The notes beneath the pieces were generated by a model, which did no database searches, was not told the origin of the DNA, and saw nothing but the letters and a program-made list of their open reading frames with translations. Position numbers and translations under genes: made by a program. From the NCBI RefSeq assembly GCF_007830155.1, contig NZ_VLKY01000001.1, forward strand, positions 186,001 to 250,000: a stretch of DNA of 64,000 nucleotides. Direction: 5' to 3'. Source of the DNA: Pseudomonas duriflava (GTDB lineage: Bacteria > Pseudomonadota > Gammaproteobacteria > Pseudomonadales > Pseudomonadaceae). Position 1 is the stretch's first letter; every line of letters begins with the position of its first letter. Below are positions 31,830-39,619 of this stretch, one piece after another.

Positions 31830-32894
31830 TCAGTCGCCGTCGTTGGCATTGAACCCTAGCTGGATCCCCAAGGCCTTGGCCAGCTCGCTTTCATGTAAAC
31901 GATGCACGGTGTTCAGGCTGTCATAGAAAGCGTTGAGCTTAGCAATGCCGGTGGGCTCGGCCAGCCAGTACTGGAGCGATTGTTGCTGAAGCTCATCAAG
32001 GCGCGCCTTACTATCGGCATACGCGGAATCGATGCGTTCGGCCAAAGGCTTTTGTTCACTGGGAAGCAAGGTACGCAGGCCTCTGCCTTCCACACCGTTC
32101 CATAGCGCCTGAGCGCCGGCCAGGCTGGCGGCAATGCTCAGCAGCGAGGATTCGCTGCGCCAGGCTTCAGCTTGGAAGGGCTGGGGAATGCCTTTGCTTT
32201 GTCGACCTAGCGGTACACCCAGCTTCTTCTTCAGGCTATCCAGCGCTGTGACTTGCACACGTAGCAGGTCGGCGATCGCTTCCTGGGCGTCTGCGTAGCG
32301 CTGGTTTGGGAACTTGGATAACTGAGCCAGCATGCCGTCAGTTTCCTTCCACTTGGCCAAAATCGTCTGAGCCAGGGTTTGTTGATGTTCGCCGATAGCC
32401 ATCAATAAGGGGCAATAGCGAGCTTTCTGCTCGGCATTGGCCAGTTCGATATTGCTGTCGAACAGGATGTACTCGTAGGCGGTTAGCCCCTGGACCACGA
32501 CGCTGGCTTTGTCTAACGTGGACTTGTCGATCTGCGAGTTGGTTTTGAGCAGCTGCTCGACTTGGCGGGCCACCAGGTTTTTCTTGTCTGGGTAGAACTG
32601 TACCTGCCAAGCGGTATTATTCTCAGCGAGGGGGCCGATCAGTAAAGGTTGCAGTTCAGCCCAGGCTTTTTGTGCTGTGAAAAAGGCCGCACGTGCTTTT
32701 TCCAAGTCTTCCTGACCGGAGCAGAAGGCTATAGCACTGCTGGACAAAGCCCGGTCAGCATCGGCCCAGCGCGAGTAAGCCGGTAATAAGACCTGTTCGG
32801 CTAATGCCGCACTAGTTTGTGCCTGCGGATCCTGCGGGGAGCAGGCGCCCAGTACCAAGGCCAGGCCGGTCAACAGAAAACGGGGACGAAACAT
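31830..32894 (-). CDS. Imelysin-like lipoprotein
   Basis: A 354-residue protein with a lipobox (LALVLGAC, Cys18), so likely a periplasm-facing lipoprotein. The chain is all-helical with two similar bundles, as in imelysin (peptidase M75) folds. Where the operon's first imelysin has GYHAIEFLLWG, this one has GLTAYEYILFD: the HxxE His is missing, so metal binding would differ. AGGAG stands 6 bases before the ATG. It begins 10 bases after the di-haem gene stop. Imelysins are iron-regulated and thought to take part in iron uptake; peptidase activity is unlikely. Confidence 0.87.
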   Translation of the reverse strand: MFRPRFLLTGLALVLGACSPQDPQAQTSAALAEQVLLPAYSRWADADRALSSSAIAFCSGQEDLEKARAAFFTAQKAWAELQPLLIGPLAENNTAWQVQFYPDKKNLVARQVEQLLKTNSQIDKSTLDKASVVVQGLTAYEYILFDSNIELANAEQKARYCPLLMAIGEHQQTLAQTILAKWKETDGMLAQLSKFPNQRYADAQEAIADLLRVQVTALDSLKKKLGVPLGRQSKGIPQPFQAEAWRSESSLLSIAASLAGAQALWNGVEGRGLRTLLPSEQKPLAERIDSAYADSKARLDELQQQSLQYWLAEPTGIAKLNAFYDSLNTVHRLHESELAKALGIQLGFNANDGD

Positions 32895-32904
32895 CCCTAG
32901 CTCC

Positions 32905-34323
32905 TTATAGCGAATTCAGAAAATCAAGCAGGGCCGAGCGCTCGCCGGCGTTAAAGTCCATTACCTTTTGTTTGGCTACTTCGGCTTCGCCGCCATGCCA
33001 GAGAATGGCCTCCAGCAGTGTACGCGCACGCCCGTCGTGCAAAAAATGTGTGTGGCCGCTGACGGTTTGTGTTAACCCAATGCCCCATAAGGGAGGGGTA
33101 CGCCATTCTCGACCGCTGGCCAGAAATTCGGAGCGATTGTCAGCGAGTCCATCGCCCATGTCATGCAATAAAAGATCGCTGTAAGGATGAATTAACTGAT
33201 TCGCCAGTTCCGGTTCGGCTGGCGTTGGTCCAGTTTTGAAACTAGGCACATGACAGGCAGGACAGCCAGCGGCGTAAAATAATGTCTTGCCCTTTAATAC
33301 TTCAGGATTGTCGACCCCTCTGCGCATGGGGACACCCAGATTGCGGGTATAGAACAAGACCTGCTGGCGGATGTTGTTGCTAACTTCAGGCGTACCGCCC
33401 GTGGGCATCTGTTTACAAACAATTTGCGCGGGCGTGCAGTCGTCGTTATCAATCAAGCTGGTTGTAAGGCCCATATCGCCTGAAAAGGCGGTGGCGTTCT
33501 GCTGGTCTAATGTCGGTTGGCCTGCTTTCCAGCCAAAACGGCCAAGTACGGTCTTGTTCTCAACAAAGCTCCAGACATGATTGGCACGGCCCGAAATACC
33601 ATCGCCATTAACATCTTCCGGGTCCGCATGGGCCAGGATTTCTTGCTCTGGAATGGCTTCCAGCAAGCCAAGGCCGATCATGGGAGGAGCGATACGAGCC
33701 GAGAAGCGGGTCTGCGAGTGAAAGGGACCATAGCCCAGGTTATCAATGCGCAGCTGCAGCTTTTGCAGTTCTACGACCGTCCCGTCTTTTAACATTATAG
33801 GAAGGTTCGAATAGTCGAAGCGCACCCGGCCTTCTGGTGTAACGCCTGGAGTGGCATTGTCCTGCAGCTGACCTCCATATACCGGTTCAGGTACTACACC
33901 CAGTGTCTTGAGGGTCTCGGCATCGCCCGGCCCTTCGGGTATGGACAAGCGGACCAGCATCGTAAAGGCATTGGTTGCATTCGGCCCCGGCGGATGGCCA
34001 CGTCCGTCCTTCAGATGGCAGCTTTGGCAGGCGTTAATATTGAAGAGCGGTCCTAGTCCATCCCTCGCCGTGGTTGAGGAGGGCGCAATGACCCAGGGAT
34101 TACGAAAGAAACTGTTGCCGACGCTAAAGTCCAGGCGCCGTTCCGGCGTTAGGTTGCCCGCTGGCAGGGAAAAGGCATTCACGCTTCTGTCATTGACGCT
34201 GGCAGTGCCCCCTGATAATGCTTCACCCGGTTCGGCATGAGTGAATGAGGGCGTCTTCGGATCACAGGCGCTTACCAGAAAAAAGCAGGCTAGCGTAGCG
34301 GTGCGTATAAGGGCAGTGTGCAT
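32905..34323 (-). CDS. Di-haem DUF1111 lipoprotein (putative thiol oxidoreductase / peroxidase-like)
   Basis: The frame opens at 34368, but the ATG at 34323 gives a signal sequence with lipobox (CFFLVSAC, Cys20) and 472 residues. Two c-type haem sites are visible: C99-x2-C102-H103 (NACQSCHLKDG) and C354-x2-C357-H358 (GCPACHVPSF). The family (DUF1111) resembles di-haem cytochrome-c peroxidases and MauG-like enzymes; no activity is proved. Metal-ligand-rich loops such as HADPEDVNGDGISGRANHV are conserved. It sits between two imelysins, which suggests redox handling of iron at the cell surface or periplasm (inference). Confidence 0.9.
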   Translation of the reverse strand: MHTALIRTATLACFFLVSACDPKTPSFTHAEPGEALSGGTASVNDRSVNAFSLPAGNLTPERRLDFSVGNSFFRNPWVIAPSSTTARDGLGPLFNINACQSCHLKDGRGHPPGPNATNAFTMLVRLSIPEGPGDAETLKTLGVVPEPVYGGQLQDNATPGVTPEGRVRFDYSNLPIMLKDGTVVELQKLQLRIDNLGYGPFHSQTRFSARIAPPMIGLGLLEAIPEQEILAHADPEDVNGDGISGRANHVWSFVENKTVLGRFGWKAGQPTLDQQNATAFSGDMGLTTSLIDNDDCTPAQIVCKQMPTGGTPEVSNNIRQQVLFYTRNLGVPMRRGVDNPEVLKGKTLFYAAGCPACHVPSFKTGPTPAEPELANQLIHPYSDLLLHDMGDGLADNRSEFLASGREWRTPPLWGIGLTQTVSGHTHFLHDGRARTLLEAILWHGGEAEVAKQKVMDFNAGERSALLDFLNSL

Positions 34324-34350
34324 CGGAACCTGTGCGGCATGTGAATACGT

Positions 34351-34385
34351 CGAAGCCACGACAAGCAACGCTCATCGTGGCTTCG
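34351..34385 (-). promoter_or_regulatory. Hairpin inside the imelysin operon
   Basis: CGAAGCCACGA (34351-34361) and TCGTGGCTTCG (34375-34385) form a perfect 11-bp stem with a 13-base loop in the 92-base gap between icmP and the di-haem gene. The minus-strand sequence after it is not T-rich. It may attenuate transcription or protect the icmP message. Confidence 0.6.
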
Positions 34386-34415
34386 GCATGCCCAACCGGT
34401 AAAGGGGGCCTTGGA

Positions 34416-35756
34416 TCAGAACGCGTGATCGGCGTTATCAGGCTTCAGATCCTGGATGCCCAGTTTGGCGGCAGCCTGCTCGATAGAGCCGGTTTGCTTG
34501 ACCAGCGCCTGAATAGCATCGCGAATCTTCTGCTGATCGGCGGTATTGTCTGGTGCGATCATCTGATCGTAATGCACACCGTCTTTTTCAGCGCGATCGA
34601 CCAGGGCCTGTAGCTTGGCCTGTGTGTCGTCGAGGTTGGCTTTGAGTATGGCATCGGCCTGGGCATCAACCTTGGCGACCAGTTCAGACAGGCTAGGGCC
34701 TTTCACTTCAGTACCGTCGATGCGCTTATACTGGCCCAAATACACATTGCGGATGCCCAGGGCATCGTAGTACAGCGTGTGATGGGTGTCGTCGCTAAAG
34801 CAGTCATGCTCGTCTTCAGTAGAGTTGGCTTCCAGCGATACTTTCATGCGCTCGCCTGCCAATTCGCCCAACGACAGACTGCCCATGCCAAACAACATTT
34901 TGCGCAGGCCGTTCTCGCCGCTTTCCTCTTCCAGCGTGGCACGATAGTTATCGGCAACACCAGGTTTCCACTGATCAGCCATATACTCGAGATCGCTGAC
35001 CAACAGATCGGTTACTGCTTTCAGGTAAGTCCGGCGACGGTCGCAGTGACCGCCGGTGCAATCGCTGCCTTCCAGGTAATCACTGGCGGGGCGGTTGCCA
35101 GCACCAGGGTCGGTACTGTTCAGATCCTGGCCCCAGAGCAGGAATTCGATAGCATGGTAGCCTGTGGCTACGTTGGCTTCGGAGCCGCCCAGCTCATTCA
35201 GGTCGGCCAGTTTTTCGCCGGTAATGTCCTTGACGTCCACCTTGTCCTCGCCCACTTGGATCTCTTCGTTGGCGATGATATTGGCGGCCGCGCCGGGGTT
35301 GCCTGTCGCATGTTGGTAGTCCGAGGCGACATAGTCGATCAAGCCTTCGTCCAGGGGCCAGGCATTAAGTTGACCTTCCCAGTCATCCACGACAGGGTTG
35401 CCGAAGCGGAACGCTTCCGACTGAGAGTAGGGGGTACGTGCGGCCAGCCAGGCTTCACGCGCTGCCTTTAGCGTCTCGTCGGAAGGAGCTGCAAGAAAAG
35501 CGTCTACAGCTTTCTGAAGATTTTGACCCGCCGTCAGAGCGTCACTGAATACGGCCTCGGCGATATCAGCATAGTTTTTAACAACGGCCTTGGCTGCCGC
35601 TTCATCCGGAGTTGCCGTCTGGGAAGCGGAGGGTGCGCTGGCGGCAGGCGTTACCGCCTGGTTAGCCGGGGCCTGTTCCTTTTTATCGTCACCACAGCCA
35701 GCCAGTGAAATGGCAATGGCGAGGAGGCTCACGCTCGCCCAATGCATACGGGTCAT
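34416..35756 (-). CDS. icmP: Imelysin lipoprotein, IcmP-like
   Basis: A 446-residue imelysin family protein with lipobox LAG-C21 and an Ala/Pro-rich linker. The metal-site HxxE motif is intact at 201-204 (ATGYHAIEFLLWGQD). P. aeruginosa IcmP, which sits next to sodB as here, was named for insulin cleavage, but imelysins are now better linked to iron uptake (IrpA of cyanobacteria). The ribosome site AAGGA is 8-9 bases before the ATG. It is the first gene of the operon and likely the most expressed. A candidate Fur box lies about 60-80 bases upstream. Confidence 0.9.
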   Translation of the reverse strand: MTRMHWASVSLLAIAISLAGCGDDKKEQAPANQAVTPAASAPSASQTATPDEAAAKAVVKNYADIAEAVFSDALTAGQNLQKAVDAFLAAPSDETLKAAREAWLAARTPYSQSEAFRFGNPVVDDWEGQLNAWPLDEGLIDYVASDYQHATGNPGAAANIIANEEIQVGEDKVDVKDITGEKLADLNELGGSEANVATGYHAIEFLLWGQDLNSTDPGAGNRPASDYLEGSDCTGGHCDRRRTYLKAVTDLLVSDLEYMADQWKPGVADNYRATLEEESGENGLRKMLFGMGSLSLGELAGERMKVSLEANSTEDEHDCFSDDTHHTLYYDALGIRNVYLGQYKRIDGTEVKGPSLSELVAKVDAQADAILKANLDDTQAKLQALVDRAEKDGVHYDQMIAPDNTADQQKIRDAIQALVKQTGSIEQAAAKLGIQDLKPDNADHAF

Positions 35757-35782
35757 TCCGGAATCCTTTTCTGAAGTAGGGT

Positions 35783-35834
35783 GCTCGATTATCGAGCGCA
35801 GAAAAAAGCGGCGCTAATAATGCGAAAGATTTTC
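35783..35834 (-). promoter_or_regulatory. Candidate Fur box and palindrome upstream of icmP
   Basis: The 19 bases at 35816-35834 (AATAATGCGAAAGATTTTC) match the Fur consensus at 13 of 19 positions by eye. A second element, GCTCGA-TTA-TCGAGC (35783-35797), lies between it and the start. Iron control fits the gene content, but the match is modest. Confidence 0.4.
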
Positions 35835-35935
35835 ATTTTTGAAAACCCCAGCTTGAAGGGTTTCCTGAATGGCAGACACAGCGGTTGCCAAAAGAGGGTA
35901 TCTAAAGCCTTGATACATAGGCTATGACAGAACTG

Positions 35936-35965
35936 AAAACAGGGCTCGGCATGAGCCGGGCCCTG
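35936..35965 (-). terminator. sodB terminator
   Basis: CAGGGCTCGGC (35940-35950) pairs imperfectly with GCCGGGCCCTG (35955-35965) over an ATGA loop. On the minus strand it is followed by GTTTT. It closes sodB, 12 bases after the stop. Confidence 0.75.
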
Positions 35966-35977
35966 TGGTAACGCAGA

Positions 35978-36559
35978 TTAGGCTGCGAAGTTCTTCGCTA
36001 CGAAATCCCAGCTCACGGTGTTCCAGAAGGACTCGAGGTACTTCGGACGCAGATTACGGTAGTCGATGTAATAGGCGTGCTCCCAGACATCGATGGTCAG
36101 CAGCGGTGTGTCGCCTGACGTAATGGGGTTGCCAGCGCCGATAGTGCTGGCCAGCGCCAGGGAGCCATCTGCTTTCTTGACCAGCCAAGCCCAGCCGGAA
36201 CCAAAGGTGCCGATAGCCGTCTTGGTCAGTTCTTCCTTGAATTTATCAAAGGAGCCGAAAGCGGCATTGATGGCATCTGCCAGCGCACCGGTAGGCTGGC
36301 CGCCGCCATTAGGCGTCATGCAACTCCAATAGAACGTATGGTTCCAGACTTGCGCAGCGTTGTTGAAAATTGCGCCAGACGAAGTCTTGATGATGTCTTC
36401 AAGGCTTTTGCCTTCGTACTCGGTGCCTGGCACCAGATTATTCAGCGCAGTAACGTAGGTCTGATGGTGCTTGCCGTGGTGAAATTCCAGCGTCTCGGCG
36501 GAAATATGCGGTTCGAGTGCATTCTTTTCGTAAGGCAGCGGTGGCAATTCGAAAGCCAT
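35978..36559 (-). CDS. sodB: SodB, iron superoxide dismutase
   Basis: Cytoplasmic enzyme that disproportionates superoxide. The frame opens at 36601, but [20 protein letters not shown] starts at 36559 and gives 193 residues, the known Pseudomonas SodB length. Metal-binding blocks: the [10 protein letters not shown] His, the TFYWSCM region, and [13 protein letters not shown] with Asp and His. [10 protein letters not shown] with the nearby Gly/Ala pattern fits the iron type. GGAGAGATAACC stands before the ATG. It lies upstream of the imelysin operon on the same strand, separated by a terminator and a Fur-like site. Confidence 0.96.
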   Translation of the reverse strand: MAFELPPLPYEKNALEPHISAETLEFHHGKHHQTYVTALNNLVPGTEYEGKSLEDIIKTSSGAIFNNAAQVWNHTFYWSCMTPNGGGQPTGALADAINAAFGSFDKFKEELTKTAIGTFGSGWAWLVKKADGSLALASTIGAGNPITSGDTPLLTIDVWEHAYYIDYRNLRPKYLESFWNTVSWDFVAKNFAA

Positions 36560-36732
36560 GGTTATCTCTCCATAATGTCTCATCAGGGCGTTGCGCGGCA
36601 TAGCCGACCGATCAGGCGCCGGTCTGGCTCGCGGTTCGTCGAGTAGGACTCACTACCGCGGATGGGGATCATAGCACCCGCTTCGTTAGCTCGCCATGTA
36701 ACGCCGGAGCGGATGAGTGATGGACGTTTAGA

Positions 36733-37338
36733 TCACGAAATCACCTGGCGAATCAGGGGCAGAGCTGCCAGCAACATGGCGAGAGCAACGCCCAGGTCGA
36801 TCAGTCGCCATACTTGGGGCTTGGCTAGGTAGGGCGCAAGCCGCGCGGAGCCGAGTGCCAGGCCAAGAAACCATAGCGCCGAAGCGCAAGCCGCACCCAG
36901 GACAAAAGCTGTTGGGACCGGCTGACGTATGCCAAGCGATCCGATCAGTAGAATCGTGTCGACATAAACATGCGGGTTGAGCAAAGTCACTGCCAGGGTA
37001 AGCAGTAGGGTTTTTCCCAGACGACGCGGTGCAGCGGCCTCACTATGCAGAGCTTGGGGACGCAACGCCCGGTGCAGAGCCAGCCCGCTATAGCCGAGTA
37101 AAAAGATAATACCAGCCCATAAAAGCAGAGTGGTTAATAGAGCACTTTTGGCAAGCAGGGTAGCCAAGCCGAAAACGCCAGCAGTGATCAGCAGGCTGTC
37201 ACATAACAAGCAGAGCAAGGCAACCGCTAAATGGTGTTCGCGACGAAGGCCCTGGGCCAGTACAAAAGTATTTTGTGCGCCAACCGCAACAATAAGACCG
37301 GCCATGGTGAACAAGCCTGTCAGATAACTTTGCCACAT
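36733..37338 (-). CDS. argO: ArgO/LysE family amino-acid exporter
   Basis: A 201-residue inner-membrane exporter of arginine or lysine with about six helices. The N-terminal LTGLFTMAGLIVAVGAQNTFVLAQGL is the LysE signature (quoted in two parts: MAGLIVAVGAQNTFVLAQG). The frame opens at 37440, but MWQSYLTGLF at 37338 has AGGCCTAAC upstream and the right N-terminus. It is divergent from an ArgP-type regulator, the same pairing by which E. coli ArgP activates argO in response to arginine and canavanine. Confidence 0.92.
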   Translation of the reverse strand: MWQSYLTGLFTMAGLIVAVGAQNTFVLAQGLRREHHLAVALLCLLCDSLLITAGVFGLATLLAKSALLTTLLLWAGIIFLLGYSGLALHRALRPQALHSEAAAPRRLGKTLLLTLAVTLLNPHVYVDTILLIGSLGIRQPVPTAFVLGAACASALWFLGLALGSARLAPYLAKPQVWRLIDLGVALAMLLAALPLIRQVIS

Positions 37339-37665
37339 GTTAGGCCTGCCTTGTTGTGCGTAATGGTGTAAGTACCCAGATGCGCTCAGCTTGCTTCGTA
37401 AGGCAGTCGTTCTGAGGGCACTCAGCCCTAGTCTCATCACGGCTTTTTATATGGTTTCCATGAGTCACTTGACTATGTTCCTGGTTTTCAAAGGCACCGT
37501 CCTTATAACGGTTTGCATGAAAGATTGGCCTCCTTTGAGAAAGACCGGTGATGAGACCAGTGAGGGTGGTCATAGCGCTTACCTTTTGCAATCAAGATTG
37601 GCGATTCTGGCAAGGAGAGCTATATAAGAGAAACGAATAATACTGATACTGCATTAGGAAAACTG
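37339..37665. other. 327-base divergent argO/argP intergenic region
   Basis: No gene is supported; short frames here are chance. It holds the argP promoter (listed) and, on the minus strand, a TATAAA at 37451-37446 with no good -35 (AGTCAA at 17 bases), about 108 bases before argO. A weak -35 would suit an ArgP-activated promoter. The long argO leader has no obvious structure. Confidence 0.5.
37598..37626 (+). promoter_or_regulatory. Sigma-70 promoter of argP
   Basis: TTGGCG (37598-37603), a 17-base spacer and TATATA (37621-37626) form a near-consensus promoter about 40 bases before the argP ATG. Confidence 0.7.
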
Positions 37666-38559
37666 ATGTTTGATTACAAATTGTTGATGGCTCTGGCGAC
37701 GGTAGTGGAGCAAGAGGGGTTCGAGCGGGCAGCATTGACATTGGGCCTTTCGCAATCGGCTATTTCGCAGCGAATTAAGCTTCTTGAGGCGCGGTTAGGC
37801 GAGCCAGTGTTGCTTCGGCAAAGTCCGCCGGTTCCAACTGCAGTAGGGCAACGCTTGCTTAACCACATCCAGCAGGTCCGTTTGCTTGAGGGGGATCTCA
37901 AGCGACAAGTGCCCACATTGGAAGATGGTACGCGGGAGCGATTACGTGTCGCGCTTAATGCCGATAGCCTGGCCACCTGGTGGGCTCCGGCCGTTAGCGC
38001 GTTCTGCCAAAAGTACGCGGTGCTGCTTGATCAGGTAGTAGAGGATCAGGATGTCGGACTCAAGCGCATGCGTGCAGGCGAAGTAGCCGGGTGTCTTTGC
38101 GGCAGTCCTCATCCAGTTGCCGGGGCCCGTGCCATTGCATTGGGGGCAATGCGATACCGCAGTGTAGCCAGTCCGGCATTCATAGAGACCTATCTGGATG
38201 GGGAGGTGACAGCCGAGCGGCTAGCGGGAGCGCCAGCCATCGTTTACGGGCCGGACGACCGCCTCCAACATCGTTTTATGGCACAGTTAGGGTTCGAAGG
38301 TGCTTTTTATCATCACCTTTGTCCATCGTCAGAAGGCTTTTTTCAGATGACGCTCAACGGGCTCGGCTGGGGGCTTTTGCCGGAATTACAGGCTCAGCAA
38401 GCCCGTGCACGCGGGGACCTGGTTGATCTATTGCCCGAACCCTACACGATTATCGATGTTCCGTTGTACTGGCATCATTGGCGCAACGGTGGTGAAATCC
38501 TGGCCGCCTTAACCCGGCATTTGATCGACCAGGCCGGACGCTGGTTAGTAGCGACTTGA
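37666..38559 (+). CDS. argP: ArgP, LysR-family transcriptional regulator
   Basis: A 297-residue LysR regulator. The N-terminal winged helix (LLMALATVVEQEGFERAALTLGLSQSAISQRIKLLEARLG, the helix-turn-helix being LTLGLSQSAISQRIKLLE) matches ArgP/IciA. The effector-binding half carries CLCGSPHPVAGARAIALG and FYHHLCPSSEGFFQMTLNGLGWGLLPE, ArgP family blocks. AGGA lies 6 bases before the ATG. ArgP senses arginine and lysine in E. coli and drives argO; the divergent argO here supports the same role. An SDR gene follows 12 bases later and is probably co-transcribed. Confidence 0.92.
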   Translation: MFDYKLLMALATVVEQEGFERAALTLGLSQSAISQRIKLLEARLGEPVLLRQSPPVPTAVGQRLLNHIQQVRLLEGDLKRQVPTLEDGTRERLRVALNADSLATWWAPAVSAFCQKYAVLLDQVVEDQDVGLKRMRAGEVAGCLCGSPHPVAGARAIALGAMRYRSVASPAFIETYLDGEVTAERLAGAPAIVYGPDDRLQHRFMAQLGFEGAFYHHLCPSSEGFFQMTLNGLGWGLLPELQAQQARARGDLVDLLPEPYTIIDVPLYWHHWRNGGEILAALTRHLIDQAGRWLVAT

Positions 38560-38571
38560 CGGAGATATTCG

Positions 38572-39525
38572 ATGCGAATTCTGGTGACAGGTGCCAGTGA
38601 GTATATAGGGGCTCGGCTGGCCTTGGATCTGATGGCCAACAACCACTTGGTGCGTGTGCATGGGCAGCCGGGTCCCATGTTGGAGGCACTAGTCAAACAG
38701 GGAGCTGAGGCAGCTTCAGGATCCTTAGCGGAGGTGGAGCAGGCCCGTCGGCTCTGTGATGATGTGGATGCGGTCGCCCATTGTACCGATGCAGTCGGAA
38801 CGCTTTCCGTGGCAGCGCTGGAGGCGAGCAGCACATTCATCGAGGCTTGCCTGCATATGCGTGTGTCCCGCCTGGTCTATGTTTCCTCAAGCAGGGTATA
38901 CGAGCGAGGCGGGCAGGCTTTAAAAGAAGATCAGGCCCCCGACAAGCCGCGAACACTTGAGGCTCAGCGCCGGCTACAGGTCGAGCGCCTGGCCCTAACG
39001 GCCTCCGAGTTTGGTTTAGAGGTAATCGTATTGCGACCTGCCATGATTGTCGGTCTGCCAGATACTGTCTGGGCGCCGCGGTTGATAAGCCTGAATCGTC
39101 AAAAGCGGCTTCGTCTGCAGGGTAATGGCCTTAACCGCTGGGACTTCATTAGCATGAGTAACCTGTGCAAGGCCGTTGAACTAGCACTGCTAACCGAACA
39201 CCCGGACGCCATGAATAAGGTGTATAACCTGAGCGAAGGGCAGTCGCAGCCGGTATGGGACGTGGTCAACTACCTCATGCGCCGACTTAAGCTTCCCATT
39301 CTTGGAGATAACGGCCCGCGCTTGTCAACGCGGAGCCTGCTAGCAGGCTGGGTGAGTGCATGGCGGCAGCGAGACCGGCAGGACGAGCCGGATCCGGTTT
39401 GGCTGATGACACGCGAGTTCACGCTTGATATCGCACGTGCCCAGGCGCTGTTGGACTATCACCCTCAGGGGTCGCTATGGAAAGCTCTGGATGAATACAT
39501 TGAACACCGTTCCGCACGCCGCTAA
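38572..39525 (+). CDS. NAD(P)-dependent epimerase/dehydratase-like (extended SDR) protein
   Basis: A 317-residue Rossmann protein. The N-terminal nucleotide loop is TGASEYIG; the usual TGxxGxxG middle Gly is Glu here, which could weaken cofactor binding. Other landmarks: DDVDAVAHCTDAVG, the LVYVSSSRVYERGG Ser/Tyr region and LVVLRPAMIVG-like EVIVLRPAMIVG. The expected YxxxK pair is not clear: after YERGGQALKED the catalytic Lys position is occupied by Arg-rich sequence (LEAQRRLQVERLA). It may be an atypical or non-catalytic member. It follows argP by 12 bases with GGAG before its ATG. Substrate unknown. Confidence 0.82.
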   Translation: MRILVTGASEYIGARLALDLMANNHLVRVHGQPGPMLEALVKQGAEAASGSLAEVEQARRLCDDVDAVAHCTDAVGTLSVAALEASSTFIEACLHMRVSRLVYVSSSRVYERGGQALKEDQAPDKPRTLEAQRRLQVERLALTASEFGLEVIVLRPAMIVGLPDTVWAPRLISLNRQKRLRLQGNGLNRWDFISMSNLCKAVELALLTEHPDAMNKVYNLSEGQSQPVWDVVNYLMRRLKLPILGDNGPRLSTRSLLAGWVSAWRQRDRQDEPDPVWLMTREFTLDIARAQALLDYHPQGSLWKALDEYIEHRSARR

Positions 39526-39619
39526 AGCAGCACTGCCGTGTGTTTGGCATGGCTTGTATACTGGCCCGATAGAGTCCTGCCAGTTGGCTAACTCACTTTT
39601 CAGCCCATGAAGGTCTGCT

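Noticed and set aside
34779-35471. 230-codon plus-strand frame opposite icmP
   Set aside because: Antisense shadow of the imelysin gene; no motif and no ribosome site.
37391-37627. 78-codon frame in the argO/argP gap
   Set aside because: It covers the promoter region, has no ribosome site and no similarity I recognise.
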